Shown: positions 36,106-44,745 of the stretch, piece by piece
Numbering within the stretch: the first letter of the stretch is position 1
How the letters are laid out: the number at the start of each line of letters is the position of its first letter
Source: Legionella gratiana
GTDB taxonomy: Bacteria > Pseudomonadota > Gammaproteobacteria > Legionellales > Legionellaceae
Direction of reading: 5' to 3'
NCBI RefSeq assembly: GCF_001467695.1
Contig: NZ_LNYE01000010.1
Location: forward strand, 1 to 52,674
Length of the DNA: 52,674 nucleotides
Program-made: the position numbers and the translations under genes
Notes under the pieces: generated by a model
What the model was told of the DNA's origin: nothing
What the model saw: the letters and a program-made list of their open reading frames with translations, nothing else
Databases searched by the model: none

Positions 36106-37545
36106 ATGATGAAACTAAAAATTATCTTGCTTTATTTATGCGCTATTCTGCTCGGATCGTGTTGCAAAAACTGTATTGTTCAGGAAAAGGTTACTTATCC
36201 TAAAAGCACCCGGAGTGGAATAAAATACGTTAATGACACTACTTTTTTAAGTCAACTTGCATGGTGGAAAAAGTTACACGACCCTCAACTTGACCAGCTT
36301 ATGTATCAAGCTCTTGCTTCTAATTATCAGATTAAAAGTTCTTATGCAACCATTGAACAAGCACAAGCTCAGCTTAAAGCAGCTCAATATGCTTGGATTC
36401 CAACTCTTGACGGCACTGCAAATGGATTTGCAGGTAGGGCTTGGAATTCGCATATTACACCTCAAGGACACTTAGTTAGAGATCCTTTTGTATCAAGCTT
36501 ATCCAATTTACGATTTAAAGGATACCATACTGGCTTTGTACCCGAATATACTTTTAATGTATTAAACAATATTAATAATATTAAATCAGCTAAAGCTTCT
36601 CTAGAGCTCCAAAAAGCACTAACCCAAGCCACAAAACTAGGAATTATTAGTCAGATGAGTGGTGCCTATTTCATGCTCTTAAGTCAGCGCGAGCAATTAG
36701 CAATGGAGAAAGCACTATGCCGTGATTTAAAAAAACTACGCCACCTTGAGCAAGTTCGATTCCAAAAAGGCGCCAGTGACCTTGAATTAGTAACAAATCT
36801 CGATCAACAGCTTGCATATGAGGAAACAAAAATTCCACAAATTGAAAGTGTAATAGCGCAAAGTGAAAATGCTATTCATCTCTTATTGAATGGAAATCCA
36901 GGGCCAATTAGTACAAATCGTACTTTACTTTCACTTAACTTAGATAATCTCATTCCTAAACAGTTACCTTCGTCCGTTTTAAAAAATCGTCCAGACATTA
37001 TGATTGCCTTAAATAATGTCAAAATCGCTTCGTCACAAATTGGCGTGGCTTATTCAGTTTTTTTTCCCACAATTTCATTAACTGGCTTAGTCGGAAATGC
37101 TTCTATTGATTTAACACATCTTTTAAAATTAAGTACCAATCTTTGGATTGCTCAAGCTGCAGCTTCAATGAAAATATTTAATGCCAGCTCTTACCAAAAT
37201 ATCAAATCCGCTAAAGCAAACTTCAAAGCAACTTATTATGATTATTTAGAAACACTGCACGCTGCATTTGCAGATGTAGATAATGCATTGATGGCAGAGC
37301 AAAAAAACAGATTATCTTATCTGCAAGCATATAGAGGATATCTAGCTGCTAAAGAAGGATATGCTCTTGCATTAGCACAATACAAGTCAGGTGCAAAAGA
37401 TTATCGCAATGTAGTGAATGCAATGATCAATCTTGATCGAAGTAAACTCAGCGTAGTCCAGGAGAAAGCGCAATTACTCGACAGTATTATACAAGTTTAC
37501 AACGCTGTTGCTGGGGGCTATGATGCGGCTAAAACTATGCCTTAA
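36106..37545 (+). CDS. Outer-membrane efflux lipoprotein (TolC/NodT family)
   Basis: 479 residues. Signal peptide ending at LLGSCC predicts a lipidated N-terminus as in OprM/NodT. Two tandem OEP repeats give the coiled-coil barrel (NYQIKSSYATIEQAQAQLK near residue 80; YAVFADVDNAL-like LHAAFADVDNALMAEQKN near 390). With the three genes upstream it completes a tripartite ABC efflux pump from cytoplasm to exterior. Overlaps the convergent glutathione peroxidase stop by four bases. Confidence 0.93.
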   Translation: MMKLKIILLYLCAILLGSCCKNCIVQEKVTYPKSTRSGIKYVNDTTFLSQLAWWKKLHDPQLDQLMYQALASNYQIKSSYATIEQAQAQLKAAQYAWIPTLDGTANGFAGRAWNSHITPQGHLVRDPFVSSLSNLRFKGYHTGFVPEYTFNVLNNINNIKSAKASLELQKALTQATKLGIISQMSGAYFMLLSQREQLAMEKALCRDLKKLRHLEQVRFQKGASDLELVTNLDQQLAYEETKIPQIESVIAQSENAIHLLLNGNPGPISTNRTLLSLNLDNLIPKQLPSSVLKNRPDIMIALNNVKIASSQIGVAYSVFFPTISLTGLVGNASIDLTHLLKLSTNLWIAQAAASMKIFNASSYQNIKSAKANFKATYYDYLETLHAAFADVDNALMAEQKNRLSYLQAYRGYLAAKEGYALALAQYKSGAKDYRNVVNAMINLDRSKLSVVQEKAQLLDSIIQVYNAVAGGYDAAKTMP

Positions 37546-38105
37546 ACTTGCTCGTCTAATGCTTTCTCGATAATTTTGATAACTCTTCCTGAGTCTGGAG
37601 AAGTAGTCGAATAAAAATAATCAATCAGCTCTCCCTTTCTGTTGATCAGATATTTATGGAAATTCCATTTTGGAGCAGTACCAAATCCCAATTTCTTTTT
37701 TGCCCAAAGATAAAATGGATGTGCATTTTTCCCTGAAACCACTTCCTTTGCTGCCATTGGAAAAGTAACACCATAGTTTACCTGACAAAAGTTAGAAATT
37801 TCTTGTTCTGTCCCTGGTTCTTGACTGCCAAAATCATTTGAAGGAACTCCTAATATAACTAAACCTCGATCTTTATATTGTTCATAAAGTTTCTCTAAAC
37901 GAGCATATTGAGGTGTAAATCCACACTTAGAAGCAGTATTAACTACAATTAAAACTTTTCCTTGAAAAGATGACAGAGGCAATGGCTCCTGTCCTCGTAA
38001 CGTATGAAATGAATAATCATACGCGTTATCATAATGAGGATTATCTGCTGCGGCTGATTGAGTCATCATACACCATCCTAGTATTATTAATGAGAGAAAG
38101 TACAT
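37542..38105 (-). CDS. Exported glutathione peroxidase-like protein
   Basis: Start at ATG 38105 gives a clean signal peptide (MYFLSLIILGWCMMTQSAAA) with AGGA upstream; the ORF extends to 38150 without a ribosome site. The mature domain of about 165 residues has VNTASKCGFTPQY with a peroxidatic cysteine (not selenocysteine), GVPSNDFGSQEPG and WNFHKYLI. In bacteria such Cys enzymes usually use thioredoxin-like reductants. Periplasmic location would suit defence against host peroxides. Confidence 0.92.
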   Translation of the reverse strand: MYFLSLIILGWCMMTQSAAADNPHYDNAYDYSFHTLRGQEPLPLSSFQGKVLIVVNTASKCGFTPQYARLEKLYEQYKDRGLVILGVPSNDFGSQEPGTEQEISNFCQVNYGVTFPMAAKEVVSGKNAHPFYLWAKKKLGFGTAPKWNFHKYLINRKGELIDYFYSTTSPDSGRVIKIIEKALDEQV

Positions 38106-38159
38106 GGTTATCCTGTTATTCAAGCTCAGAACTAAATCCGTTCTGAACATGAATTAATG

Positions 38160-38456
38160 ATATACTATTGACCTTATAAAGCAAGAATAGAAAAATTATT
38201 AACTATTTTGCACGAAATATTAAATCCCATATAAATTCGAGACGGCATAAACGCCTCCTCAGCCCCACTGCCATTGACTTAAGGGTCTCGTCATTTTCGC
38301 GAAAGCGGAAATCCATTTCTATTTGAGCATGATGCCTACATCAACATGGGTCCCCGCTTTTCGCGAGGACGACTACAAGTTCCTTAATTCAACGACAGTG
38401 CTCCTCAGCTCGAACGATTCGTGATAATGAGCCAATCTCCTTATCCGAAACTCATG
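38160..38456. repeat. Intergenic region with a REP-like palindrome (38289-38372)
   Basis: Arms of about 28 bp, cgtcattttcgcgaaagcgg... (38289-38316) and its near-complement ending cccgcttttcgcgaggacga (38345-38372), with a 28-base loop. Cores of this tCGCGaaaGCGG type are widespread extragenic palindromes. It lies between the glutathione peroxidase promoter side and the HIT gene. No ORF is seen in the 297 bp. Confidence 0.65.
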
Positions 38457-38879
38457 TTAAGTTAGTTCTATTTGATATCTTATTTTTTCTTGTACTTCAC
38501 GTACATGCACTTCATTCTCATAATGAGTGCGAGGCCAAAAAAAACCTTTTAATCCATCTTGCTTATTTCTTGGAACAATATGAACATGAAGATGAGGAAC
38601 ACTTTGACTAATTGTATTATTCATAGCAATGAAGCTACCTGCAGCATCCATTGCTTTTTCAACAGCCCTACCGATTCTTTTAGTTAATAAAAAAAGAGAC
38701 GATACCTTAGTATCTGGTAACTCATAAAGTGTTTTAATATGTGCTTTAGGTACTAATAAAGTATGGCCTGGGAATAATGGGCGAGAATCCAAAAATGCAA
38801 TAAAACTCTCATCTTCGAAAACAAAAAATGCTTGTTCTTTTTTTGCAACAATTAAATCAAAAATACATTCTCTTGCCAT
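38457..38879 (-). CDS. HIT-family nucleotide hydrolase
   Basis: 140 residues. The histidine-triad motif reads HLHVHIVPR (HxHxHxx). The N-terminal part (ECIFDLIVAKKEQAFFVFED...FPGHTLLVPKAHIKTL) matches bacterial HinT/diadenosine-polyphosphate hydrolase-like proteins. Acts on nucleoside phosphoramidates or dinucleoside polyphosphates; exact substrate unknown. Confidence 0.93.
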   Translation of the reverse strand: MARECIFDLIVAKKEQAFFVFEDESFIAFLDSRPLFPGHTLLVPKAHIKTLYELPDTKVSSLFLLTKRIGRAVEKAMDAAGSFIAMNNTISQSVPHLHVHIVPRNKQDGLKGFFWPRTHYENEVHVREVQEKIRYQIELT

Positions 38880-38928
38880 TTATATATTCCTATATTTGCG
38901 ACTGGCCTTAAGGAGCCATTGAACTCAA

Positions 38929-39516
38929 TTATTCTTCTATTTTAGTCAATGGAAATTCCGTCAACGTAGTGTATGTCGTTCTTTCTTGGCCTAGTTTGCT
39001 TTCAATTAAATAAATATTATCAATAGTAATTGGCGGGATATTCTCTAATTGAATTTGTGATAATAACTTCTGCTTCTTATGCTGATTATGGCGAAGCCTT
39101 CCTATAGTCATGTGGCCACGAAAGTGTCTCGATTCAATCGGATAATTTAAAGAATTTAACGATTGGGCAATAGTACTTGCAAGTTTGCATAAAATATCAT
39201 GGGGCTCAACAACTAAAGAAAGAATTTTAGGATGCCGTAGTGTGGGGAACCATTCTATCGGCCCTAATTTTAATTGAAAGCATGGGGTATGCTTCAATGC
39301 ATGCGCTACTTTTTGACTCAGCAAGACTACGTCTTGTAATTGCAATTGTGCTATAAAGTGCAACGTTATATGTATATTATCTATAGGAACCCAACGGATA
39401 TAATCTTCGGGCATTTCTTGCTTTAAAGACTGCAAAACATTCACTAGATGAACGCGTATTTCCTTTGAAGGTACAATTGCGAAAAAAGCGCGTATCGTAT
39501 TCATCACCATATTCAT
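38929..39516 (-). CDS. thpR: RNA 2',3'-cyclic phosphodiesterase (ThpR/LigT)
   Basis: 195 residues, 2H phosphoesterase fold. Both HxTx motifs are present: HITLHF (about residue 50) and HMTIGR (about residue 135). N-terminal IRAFFAIVPSKEIR is typical. Start uncertain: ATGs at codons 1, 3 and 5 are all possible. Hydrolyses 2',3'-cyclic phosphate ends of RNA. Confidence 0.92.
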   Translation of the reverse strand: MNMVMNTIRAFFAIVPSKEIRVHLVNVLQSLKQEMPEDYIRWVPIDNIHITLHFIAQLQLQDVVLLSQKVAHALKHTPCFQLKLGPIEWFPTLRHPKILSLVVEPHDILCKLASTIAQSLNSLNYPIESRHFRGHMTIGRLRHNQHKKQKLLSQIQLENIPPITIDNIYLIESKLGQERTTYTTLTEFPLTKIEE

Positions 39517-39551
39517 TTATTAATTCGATTATAAAATTATCTTCGTCAAAT

Positions 39552-40736
39552 TTATAAGGCATGAAGCCAAGCATAAATTTTAGCACTGAATAATCTTGGC
39601 GCTAAAGGTTCACAATGACCACCCGTTCCCTCTTCTGCATTAAAAAGAATATATTGTTTTTTACATTGTAATTGGTCATATAATTTTTTTGCCTGCCCTA
39701 ATGTGATGTATTCTAAGGTATTATCACATACGAGCATAGGACACTGAATCTTTTCCACTAATCCGCTCAACGTGTACTCTCGAATTCTATGAAACATTTC
39801 GCCAATCGTTTTGGCACCAAATCGCCACTTACGACTTTCTAACATAAACCTTAAATTTTCATCTACGCTCATAAGATGTTCTATAGCTTGCTCTAAAGGA
39901 GTATCTTTTAAATCTGGAAACCGTGTCGTAAACGAATTAAATTTTGCTTCTAAATTACTACTTGCATCAAAAATGCCTGGATCAACAACACAAGCTGCAA
40001 TTCGTGTTTCTTTTGTTACTGCCCGTGCAGCAAGATACCCCCCAAAGCTTCGACCTATTAAATAAATTCTATTGGAATCGATTTCGGGACGATCGATAAT
40101 AAAATCGACAACCGCACTAATCACGTGCTCCCAATCAGGGATAAAAGGTATTTTATTTAAACGCAACATACTACCTTGACCAGGACCCTCAAAAGTTAAG
40201 CAGTGAAAGCCGCGTTTTAATGCTTCAGCTGCGGTGCTATAACACTCTTCTTTAGTACCATCCCCTCCACCAGTATCAATTAGAATAGGTCTAGGATGAT
40301 TAGAAAAAGATGGATAGAGGTAAAGATAACCAGGCAATGTACTATTTGTAAAAGGAATTTCGACCTTTTCTACAGGAGTTTCAAAAAACTCAAGCGCCTG
40401 ATGAAATGCATCAATACTGTATTGCAATGCTTGTTCAATCCGCCTATCTGTAGGTTCATCTTCCAGGAAAAAAAATGCGGTGCGATAATAAGTGCAGGCT
40501 CGTAAAAAAGCTAATTTTGCATCAAAATAAAGCCCTTGGCTACGATAAATTTCAGCATGACTATAATTGGTATCAGCCAAAGCAATCCAATGACTATACC
40601 AGCTTTCTTTATTGCCAGGCTCTATTTGACTCGCTACAGCAAGACACTCTCCAATTTCAGCTCCTTGATAGGTAGTACATCCTAAGCTTCTGATTAATTG
40701 AGCATTAAACAGTGCTGGTTTGATGAAGTCATGCAT
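39552..40736 (-). CDS. Alpha/beta hydrolase, FrsA / pseudooxynicotine-hydrolase-like
   Basis: 394 residues. A helical cap of about 120 residues precedes the catalytic domain, as in FrsA/2,6-dihydropseudooxynicotine hydrolase. Nucleophile elbow LIGRSFGGYLAAR (Ser230), oxyanion-side DTGGGDGTKEE, and a late His in EGTGGHCEPL. No signal peptide. Esterase or C-C hydrolase; substrate unknown. Confidence 0.85.
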   Translation of the reverse strand: MHDFIKPALFNAQLIRSLGCTTYQGAEIGECLAVASQIEPGNKESWYSHWIALADTNYSHAEIYRSQGLYFDAKLAFLRACTYYRTAFFFLEDEPTDRRIEQALQYSIDAFHQALEFFETPVEKVEIPFTNSTLPGYLYLYPSFSNHPRPILIDTGGGDGTKEECYSTAAEALKRGFHCLTFEGPGQGSMLRLNKIPFIPDWEHVISAVVDFIIDRPEIDSNRIYLIGRSFGGYLAARAVTKETRIAACVVDPGIFDASSNLEAKFNSFTTRFPDLKDTPLEQAIEHLMSVDENLRFMLESRKWRFGAKTIGEMFHRIREYTLSGLVEKIQCPMLVCDNTLEYITLGQAKKLYDQLQCKKQYILFNAEEGTGGHCEPLAPRLFSAKIYAWLHAL

Positions 40737-40911
40737 GATAGCTTCCTTATTCCTATTTAATCCTAGAAAAATTAAGTTCTAAAAATCAGTCCGTTGAAAA
40801 GCATTTTCCAACTCTTCCTATCCAAAAGCAATGCCCAACTTTCCCATTTCATAATTATATAGATAATGTTTAACCCAAATGATAGTATTACCTCATTTTA
40901 TTCGAGAATGA

Positions 40912-42888
40912 ATGAAATACCGTCCCGATATTGATGGACTGAGGGCCATTGCGATTGTACTGGTCTTAATTTATCATGGCGGTCTTCGCTTTTTTCCTTC
41001 TGGGTTTATAGGCGTTGATGTTTTTTTCGTTATTTCTGGTTTTCTCATCACCAGTATCATTCATGAGTCACTTAATACTGATTCTTTTTCCTTTTTAGAT
41101 TTTTACAATCGAAGACTATGGCGCTTACAACCTGTATTTGTTTGTTTGCTGTTTTTGACCACAACATTAACCGCATTATTCTTTTTACCTGATGATTTAA
41201 TGCAGTACAGCAAAAGCGCTCGCAAGACCTCTTTATTTTTATCTAATTTATTTTTTGATAAAACAACAACCGGTTATTTTTCACCAGAGACCCATCAACT
41301 CCCCCTATTACACACTTGGTCTCTGTCTATAGAATGGCAATGTTACTTACTTCTTCCTTGCCTTATCTATGGTTTATATCGCTTTTTACCTAAAAAGTAT
41401 TTGCCTGCATCAGTATATATACTTACTTTAATTGCTTTTCTCTATTCATCACACAACGGTAGAACTTTACCCGCTCATACCTATTACTTATTGTTGAGTA
41501 GAATCTACGAATTTTTAATTGGCTCCTGCGTTGCATTGGTTCCGTCCATTACCCGTGCAGGGAACAAATATTTGTTAAATCTCATTGGCGGTATTGCATT
41601 ATTTTCCCTGTTTTATATCGCAAGTCTTAATCCAGTTTTGCCAGGATATCCTGACAAACATGCGCTTGTGGTTTGTCTTGCAACTGGAATACTGATTACT
41701 CTAGGCAGATTTTTTCCTGAGTGTTTTTTATGCAAATTACTTTCCATAAAACCTATAGTCTTCATAGGATTATTGTCTTATTCTCTTTACATTTGGCATT
41801 GGGTTATTTTTTCACTTTTAAAATATCAAAGTATTGTAGAAACCCTCGTTATTCAGTTTTTTGCTTATGGACTTACTTTTGTATTGGCTTATCTTTCTTG
41901 GAACTATATTGAAAAACCAGCAAGGCATTTAAGGAATACTCCATTTCGCTACACTTTTGGGCTCTTAGTATTCATGCCCATACTTGTTATCCATCTTACT
42001 TCGTATTTGATTCATGTAAATAATGGCTTTCCCAAACGTTTTCATGGTGAATTAGCTACTATTTATCAACAATTAGAACAATACGAAAGTAAACTAAGAC
42101 CTACATGCATCAGTGATAAACAACAAGAAATCAACATGCAATGTCTCGTGGGATCTAGAAAAAGAGACAGCAAAAAAGCACTAATGATTGGTGATTCATT
42201 TTCCAATCATTACTGGAATTTCATTGATGTATTAGGGAAAGATGCTAATGTCACCGTATTAATGCAAGCAGTGTCTTCTTGCATCACCTTGCCAGGCATT
42301 TATCTTTATGACTGGTGGCATTTTAAAAATCAAATTTATCAACAATGCCATGTATTAACCCAAAAATATTATCAAATGATCCAAGAAAATCATTATGATT
42401 ATGTACTTATTAGCCAACTCTGGATCAATTATATGGCCGATAACATCATCAATCACTTAGGTGATAAGCGTTCCGTACCATTGACTCTAAAAAGACTAGA
42501 AGATGCATTAGATAAAGCGCTTACGATAATTACAGATTCTGGAGCAAAACCGGTGTTAATTAAATCAACCGCAGTAATGCAAAAAAACCTCCATGATTGC
42601 TTCTTTAAACATATAAAATTAAGAAAATCATATCTTCCTGGTGAATGTGATTTTACCCTAAATGAACCGGCTCCATGGCTTGAGCAATTGTTTCAGCAAA
42701 TGAAACTGAAATACCCACAATTAATTATCATTGATCCCAAAAAAATCCAATGCATACAAGGAAAATGCAAAGCAGATATCAATGGAATTCCAGTGTACCG
42801 TGATGTAGGACATATTACTGATTATGCCGCATATCAATTGGGTACACTTTATTTGCAACAATACGCTAATCCCTTGATTAATTCTTAA
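40912..42888 (+). CDS. OafA-type acyltransferase with SGNH domain
   Basis: 658 residues. Ten or so transmembrane segments form an acyltransferase-3 domain (about 1-370): YRPDIDGLRAIAIVLVLIYH carries the conserved His, FFVISGFLIT follows, and RRLWRLQPVF is a variant of the RRxxRI motif. The C-terminal periplasmic domain starts near residue 420 with ALMIGDSFSNHYWNF, a GDS-type SGNH esterase/transferase motif. Such two-domain enzymes O-acetylate surface glycans (LPS O-antigen or similar). Monocistronic. Confidence 0.92.
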   Translation: MKYRPDIDGLRAIAIVLVLIYHGGLRFFPSGFIGVDVFFVISGFLITSIIHESLNTDSFSFLDFYNRRLWRLQPVFVCLLFLTTTLTALFFLPDDLMQYSKSARKTSLFLSNLFFDKTTTGYFSPETHQLPLLHTWSLSIEWQCYLLLPCLIYGLYRFLPKKYLPASVYILTLIAFLYSSHNGRTLPAHTYYLLLSRIYEFLIGSCVALVPSITRAGNKYLLNLIGGIALFSLFYIASLNPVLPGYPDKHALVVCLATGILITLGRFFPECFLCKLLSIKPIVFIGLLSYSLYIWHWVIFSLLKYQSIVETLVIQFFAYGLTFVLAYLSWNYIEKPARHLRNTPFRYTFGLLVFMPILVIHLTSYLIHVNNGFPKRFHGELATIYQQLEQYESKLRPTCISDKQQEINMQCLVGSRKRDSKKALMIGDSFSNHYWNFIDVLGKDANVTVLMQAVSSCITLPGIYLYDWWHFKNQIYQQCHVLTQKYYQMIQENHYDYVLISQLWINYMADNIINHLGDKRSVPLTLKRLEDALDKALTIITDSGAKPVLIKSTAVMQKNLHDCFFKHIKLRKSYLPGECDFTLNEPAPWLEQLFQQMKLKYPQLIIIDPKKIQCIQGKCKADINGIPVYRDVGHITDYAAYQLGTLYLQQYANPLINS

Positions 42889-42906
42889 AAAAGAAACAAA
42901 TATAAC

Positions 42907-43059
42907 TTAGTCAGACATCACATAGACAAGCCAAGGTTCTCTTGTTCCAATTTTATTGTAAAAATTTTGAGCCACATAATTATTAACCTTTGTTAACCAG
43001 CTCTGTTTATCACTAGAATGTAATTCTCTAACTTTATTGAATTCATAAACAGCCTTATT
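42907..43059 (-). pseudogene. 3' remnant of a GNAT acetyltransferase
   Basis: On the minus strand about 50 codons read without interruption to TAA (42907-42909) and include VAQNFYNKIGTREPWLVY, which looks like the C-terminal end of a GNAT N-acetyltransferase. A TGA stands just upstream in the same frame and no start or N-terminal domain is present before the cupin stop at 43083. I read it as a decayed gene end left downstream of the MetRS/cupin operon. Confidence 0.45.
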
Positions 43060-43082
43060 GTTTCAAAATATCATTTGAATCC

Positions 43083-43436
43083 CTACCAATAAATAGAGCA
43101 AATAAGCAATAAGTCATTAATAGGATTTCTTACTTGATGTTTTTTAAAAGCGGCAAAATAAAAAATATCGTGTGCACTAATGTGATAGCACGATCCTTCA
43201 TAATTTAAAATGCCACACCCTTGTAAAACAATCCAAATCTCCTCTTCTTGATGCGAATCCAATGGAGTTTCACACTGACTTAACACCTGAAAATAAGTAG
43301 TATGAAAAGGAGGATTTACTTGAGCTAGCGCGAAATTAATAGCATGCACGTTAACTCCAGAAGCTATGTTCTCAGAATTTGAAAAAGGCAGTGCAAAATC
43401 CTCCTTACTCATCGTTGCATCAAGCCATTGAGGCAT
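43083..43436 (-). CDS. Single-domain cupin, hydrazine-synthetase subunit candidate
   Basis: 117 residues, one cupin barrel. Motif 1 reads D60-x-H62-x3-E66-x6-G, so the first usual His is Asp; motif 2 keeps H100-x3-N104. A metal site of Asp/His/Glu/His is therefore plausible. AAAGGAG lies 9 nt before the ATG, which overlaps the monooxygenase stop by 17 bases. In known hydrazine synthetases a cupin domain fused to a MetRS-like domain rearranges an N-hydroxy-amino-acid ester to the N-N product. Here it is a separate last gene of the operon. Function by context; a generic cupin is the alternative. Confidence 0.75.
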   Translation of the reverse strand: MPQWLDATMSKEDFALPFSNSENIASGVNVHAINFALAQVNPPFHTTYFQVLSQCETPLDSHQEEEIWIVLQGCGILNYEGSCYHISAHDIFYFAAFKKHQVRNPINDLLLICSIYW

Positions 43437-44745
43437 ATTTTTGCTCCTTTCTATGAGGCAATAGCTCTCGCTCCCAATCTAATACCGTACTCTCATTTTC
43501 TAGATCATAGATTGGTGATTGCGCAATGCTATTAATGATTTTTGCACTTCGCCATGCCATAACACTTAAATTCGGTTCAGCAATTCCATGTGACTGAGCA
43601 GCAGCATTTTGGACATAAATGCGATTTTGTCTTGGACCATCCCATAGAATAGAAAAATCCTGATTCACACAAAATCTTCCGTTATTTAAGGGTATTCTGT
43701 CAGCAAGTGAAGAAAGATAAGAGGGGAAATCCCATTGATAACCCGTACAGAGAATAACAATGTCTGCGGGAATAAGTTTTCTTTTAGCTGCGCTAAGATC
43801 ATGCAACAACAACTGATACCAATTTGACTCTCTATTCATATGAGTTAATTCATGTCGCGGTAAAAACTTAAAGAATCGCCCCTTATTTTCCAAAAATTCT
43901 AAGCTATAAAGTTTTTGATAAATCGCTTTTAATAAGTGAAATGAAATACCATCACTTGCAAGTAGCTGCTCCTGCAATAAAGCAGCTTTTTCTTTCTCAG
44001 GTAGATGAAAAAAATATTCCATATAGTTTGGAGTGAAAAACTCATTTACAAATGAAGAAGTATCCATAGGTAACAATTGATACCTCTTTGAAATCCAAGT
44101 CAACTCGGATGGAAGCTGCTCTGTATGGGATAAAAGGTGGTGTACTATTTCAGCACCACTTTGTCCGCCACCAATAATAGCCACTCTTTTTCCCTGCCAA
44201 TGAATCGGTTTTAATAAAAAATCTTTATTGTGTAGTACATTTTTCCCCATATGAGGGTTCACACAAGTAGGGATTTTTTCCTGTAAACCATTACCCAATA
44301 AAAGATGCTTGCTTTTAATTGTTCGTTGACTCGTACTCATTACAAAATGAGATTGATTAAAACAAATATCTTCCACCTTTTCTTGAAAAAATAAATTAGG
44401 TAAGGAATGACTTACCCAATTTAAATAGTGACTAAACTCTGTTCTTAACACATTTTTAAATTGGGCATTAATAAAACGATATAATCGTTTATGTTTGGCT
44501 AGATAGGCAATAAACGAATAAGGATTAGTAGGATCAACCAGTGTCACGAGATCATTTAAATGACTGACTTGGATTTCAGCATGAGAAAAAAGCATTCCTG
44601 GATGCCAAATAAACTCTTTATTTTGCTCAAAAAAAACACTGGAAATCGCTTCCGTTGAGGATAGTAAAGCCGCTACACTTAAATTAAATGGGCCGATACC
44701 TACTCCAAGTAAATCAAAAATTTCATCATGATTCGTTGGATTCAT
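43420..44745 (-). CDS. L-lysine/L-ornithine N-hydroxylase (SidA/IucD/PvdA family)
   Basis: Flavin monooxygenase that N-hydroxylates the side-chain amine of lysine or ornithine. Start at 44745, with AAGGAGG about 9 nt upstream, gives 441 residues. FAD motif GVGIGPFNLS (from residue 14), NADPH motif AIIGGGQSGAEIVHHLL and late CTGYQW, the family's TGY signature. These enzymes usually serve hydroxamate siderophores, but no IucA/IucC synthetase, NRPS or ferric receptor is near. The partners are a MetRS-like gene and a cupin, which points instead to N-N bond formation. Lys versus Orn cannot be decided by eye. Confidence 0.92.
   Translation of the reverse strand: MNPTNHDEIFDLLGVGIGPFNLSVAALLSSTEAISSVFFEQNKEFIWHPGMLFSHAEIQVSHLNDLVTLVDPTNPYSFIAYLAKHKRLYRFINAQFKNVLRTEFSHYLNWVSHSLPNLFFQEKVEDICFNQSHFVMSTSQRTIKSKHLLLGNGLQEKIPTCVNPHMGKNVLHNKDFLLKPIHWQGKRVAIIGGGQSGAEIVHHLLSHTEQLPSELTWISKRYQLLPMDTSSFVNEFFTPNYMEYFFHLPEKEKAALLQEQLLASDGISFHLLKAIYQKLYSLEFLENKGRFFKFLPRHELTHMNRESNWYQLLLHDLSAAKRKLIPADIVILCTGYQWDFPSYLSSLADRIPLNNGRFCVNQDFSILWDGPRQNRIYVQNAAAQSHGIAEPNLSVMAWRSAKIINSIAQSPIYDLENESTVLDWERELLPHRKEQKYASMA

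Noticed and set aside
37542..38105. Selenocysteine glutathione peroxidase
   Set aside because: The active-site codon encodes Cys; no in-frame TGA or SECIS-like need.
40760..40775. PmrA-like half-site upstream of the alpha/beta hydrolase
   Set aside because: Only one half-site on the minus strand; the second is absent at N2.
43420..44745. Siderophore (hydroxamate) biosynthesis locus
   Set aside because: The N-hydroxylase alone would suggest it, but no IucA/IucC synthetase, NRPS, acyltransferase of the right type or ferric receptor is nearby, while a MetRS-like gene and a cupin overlap it.
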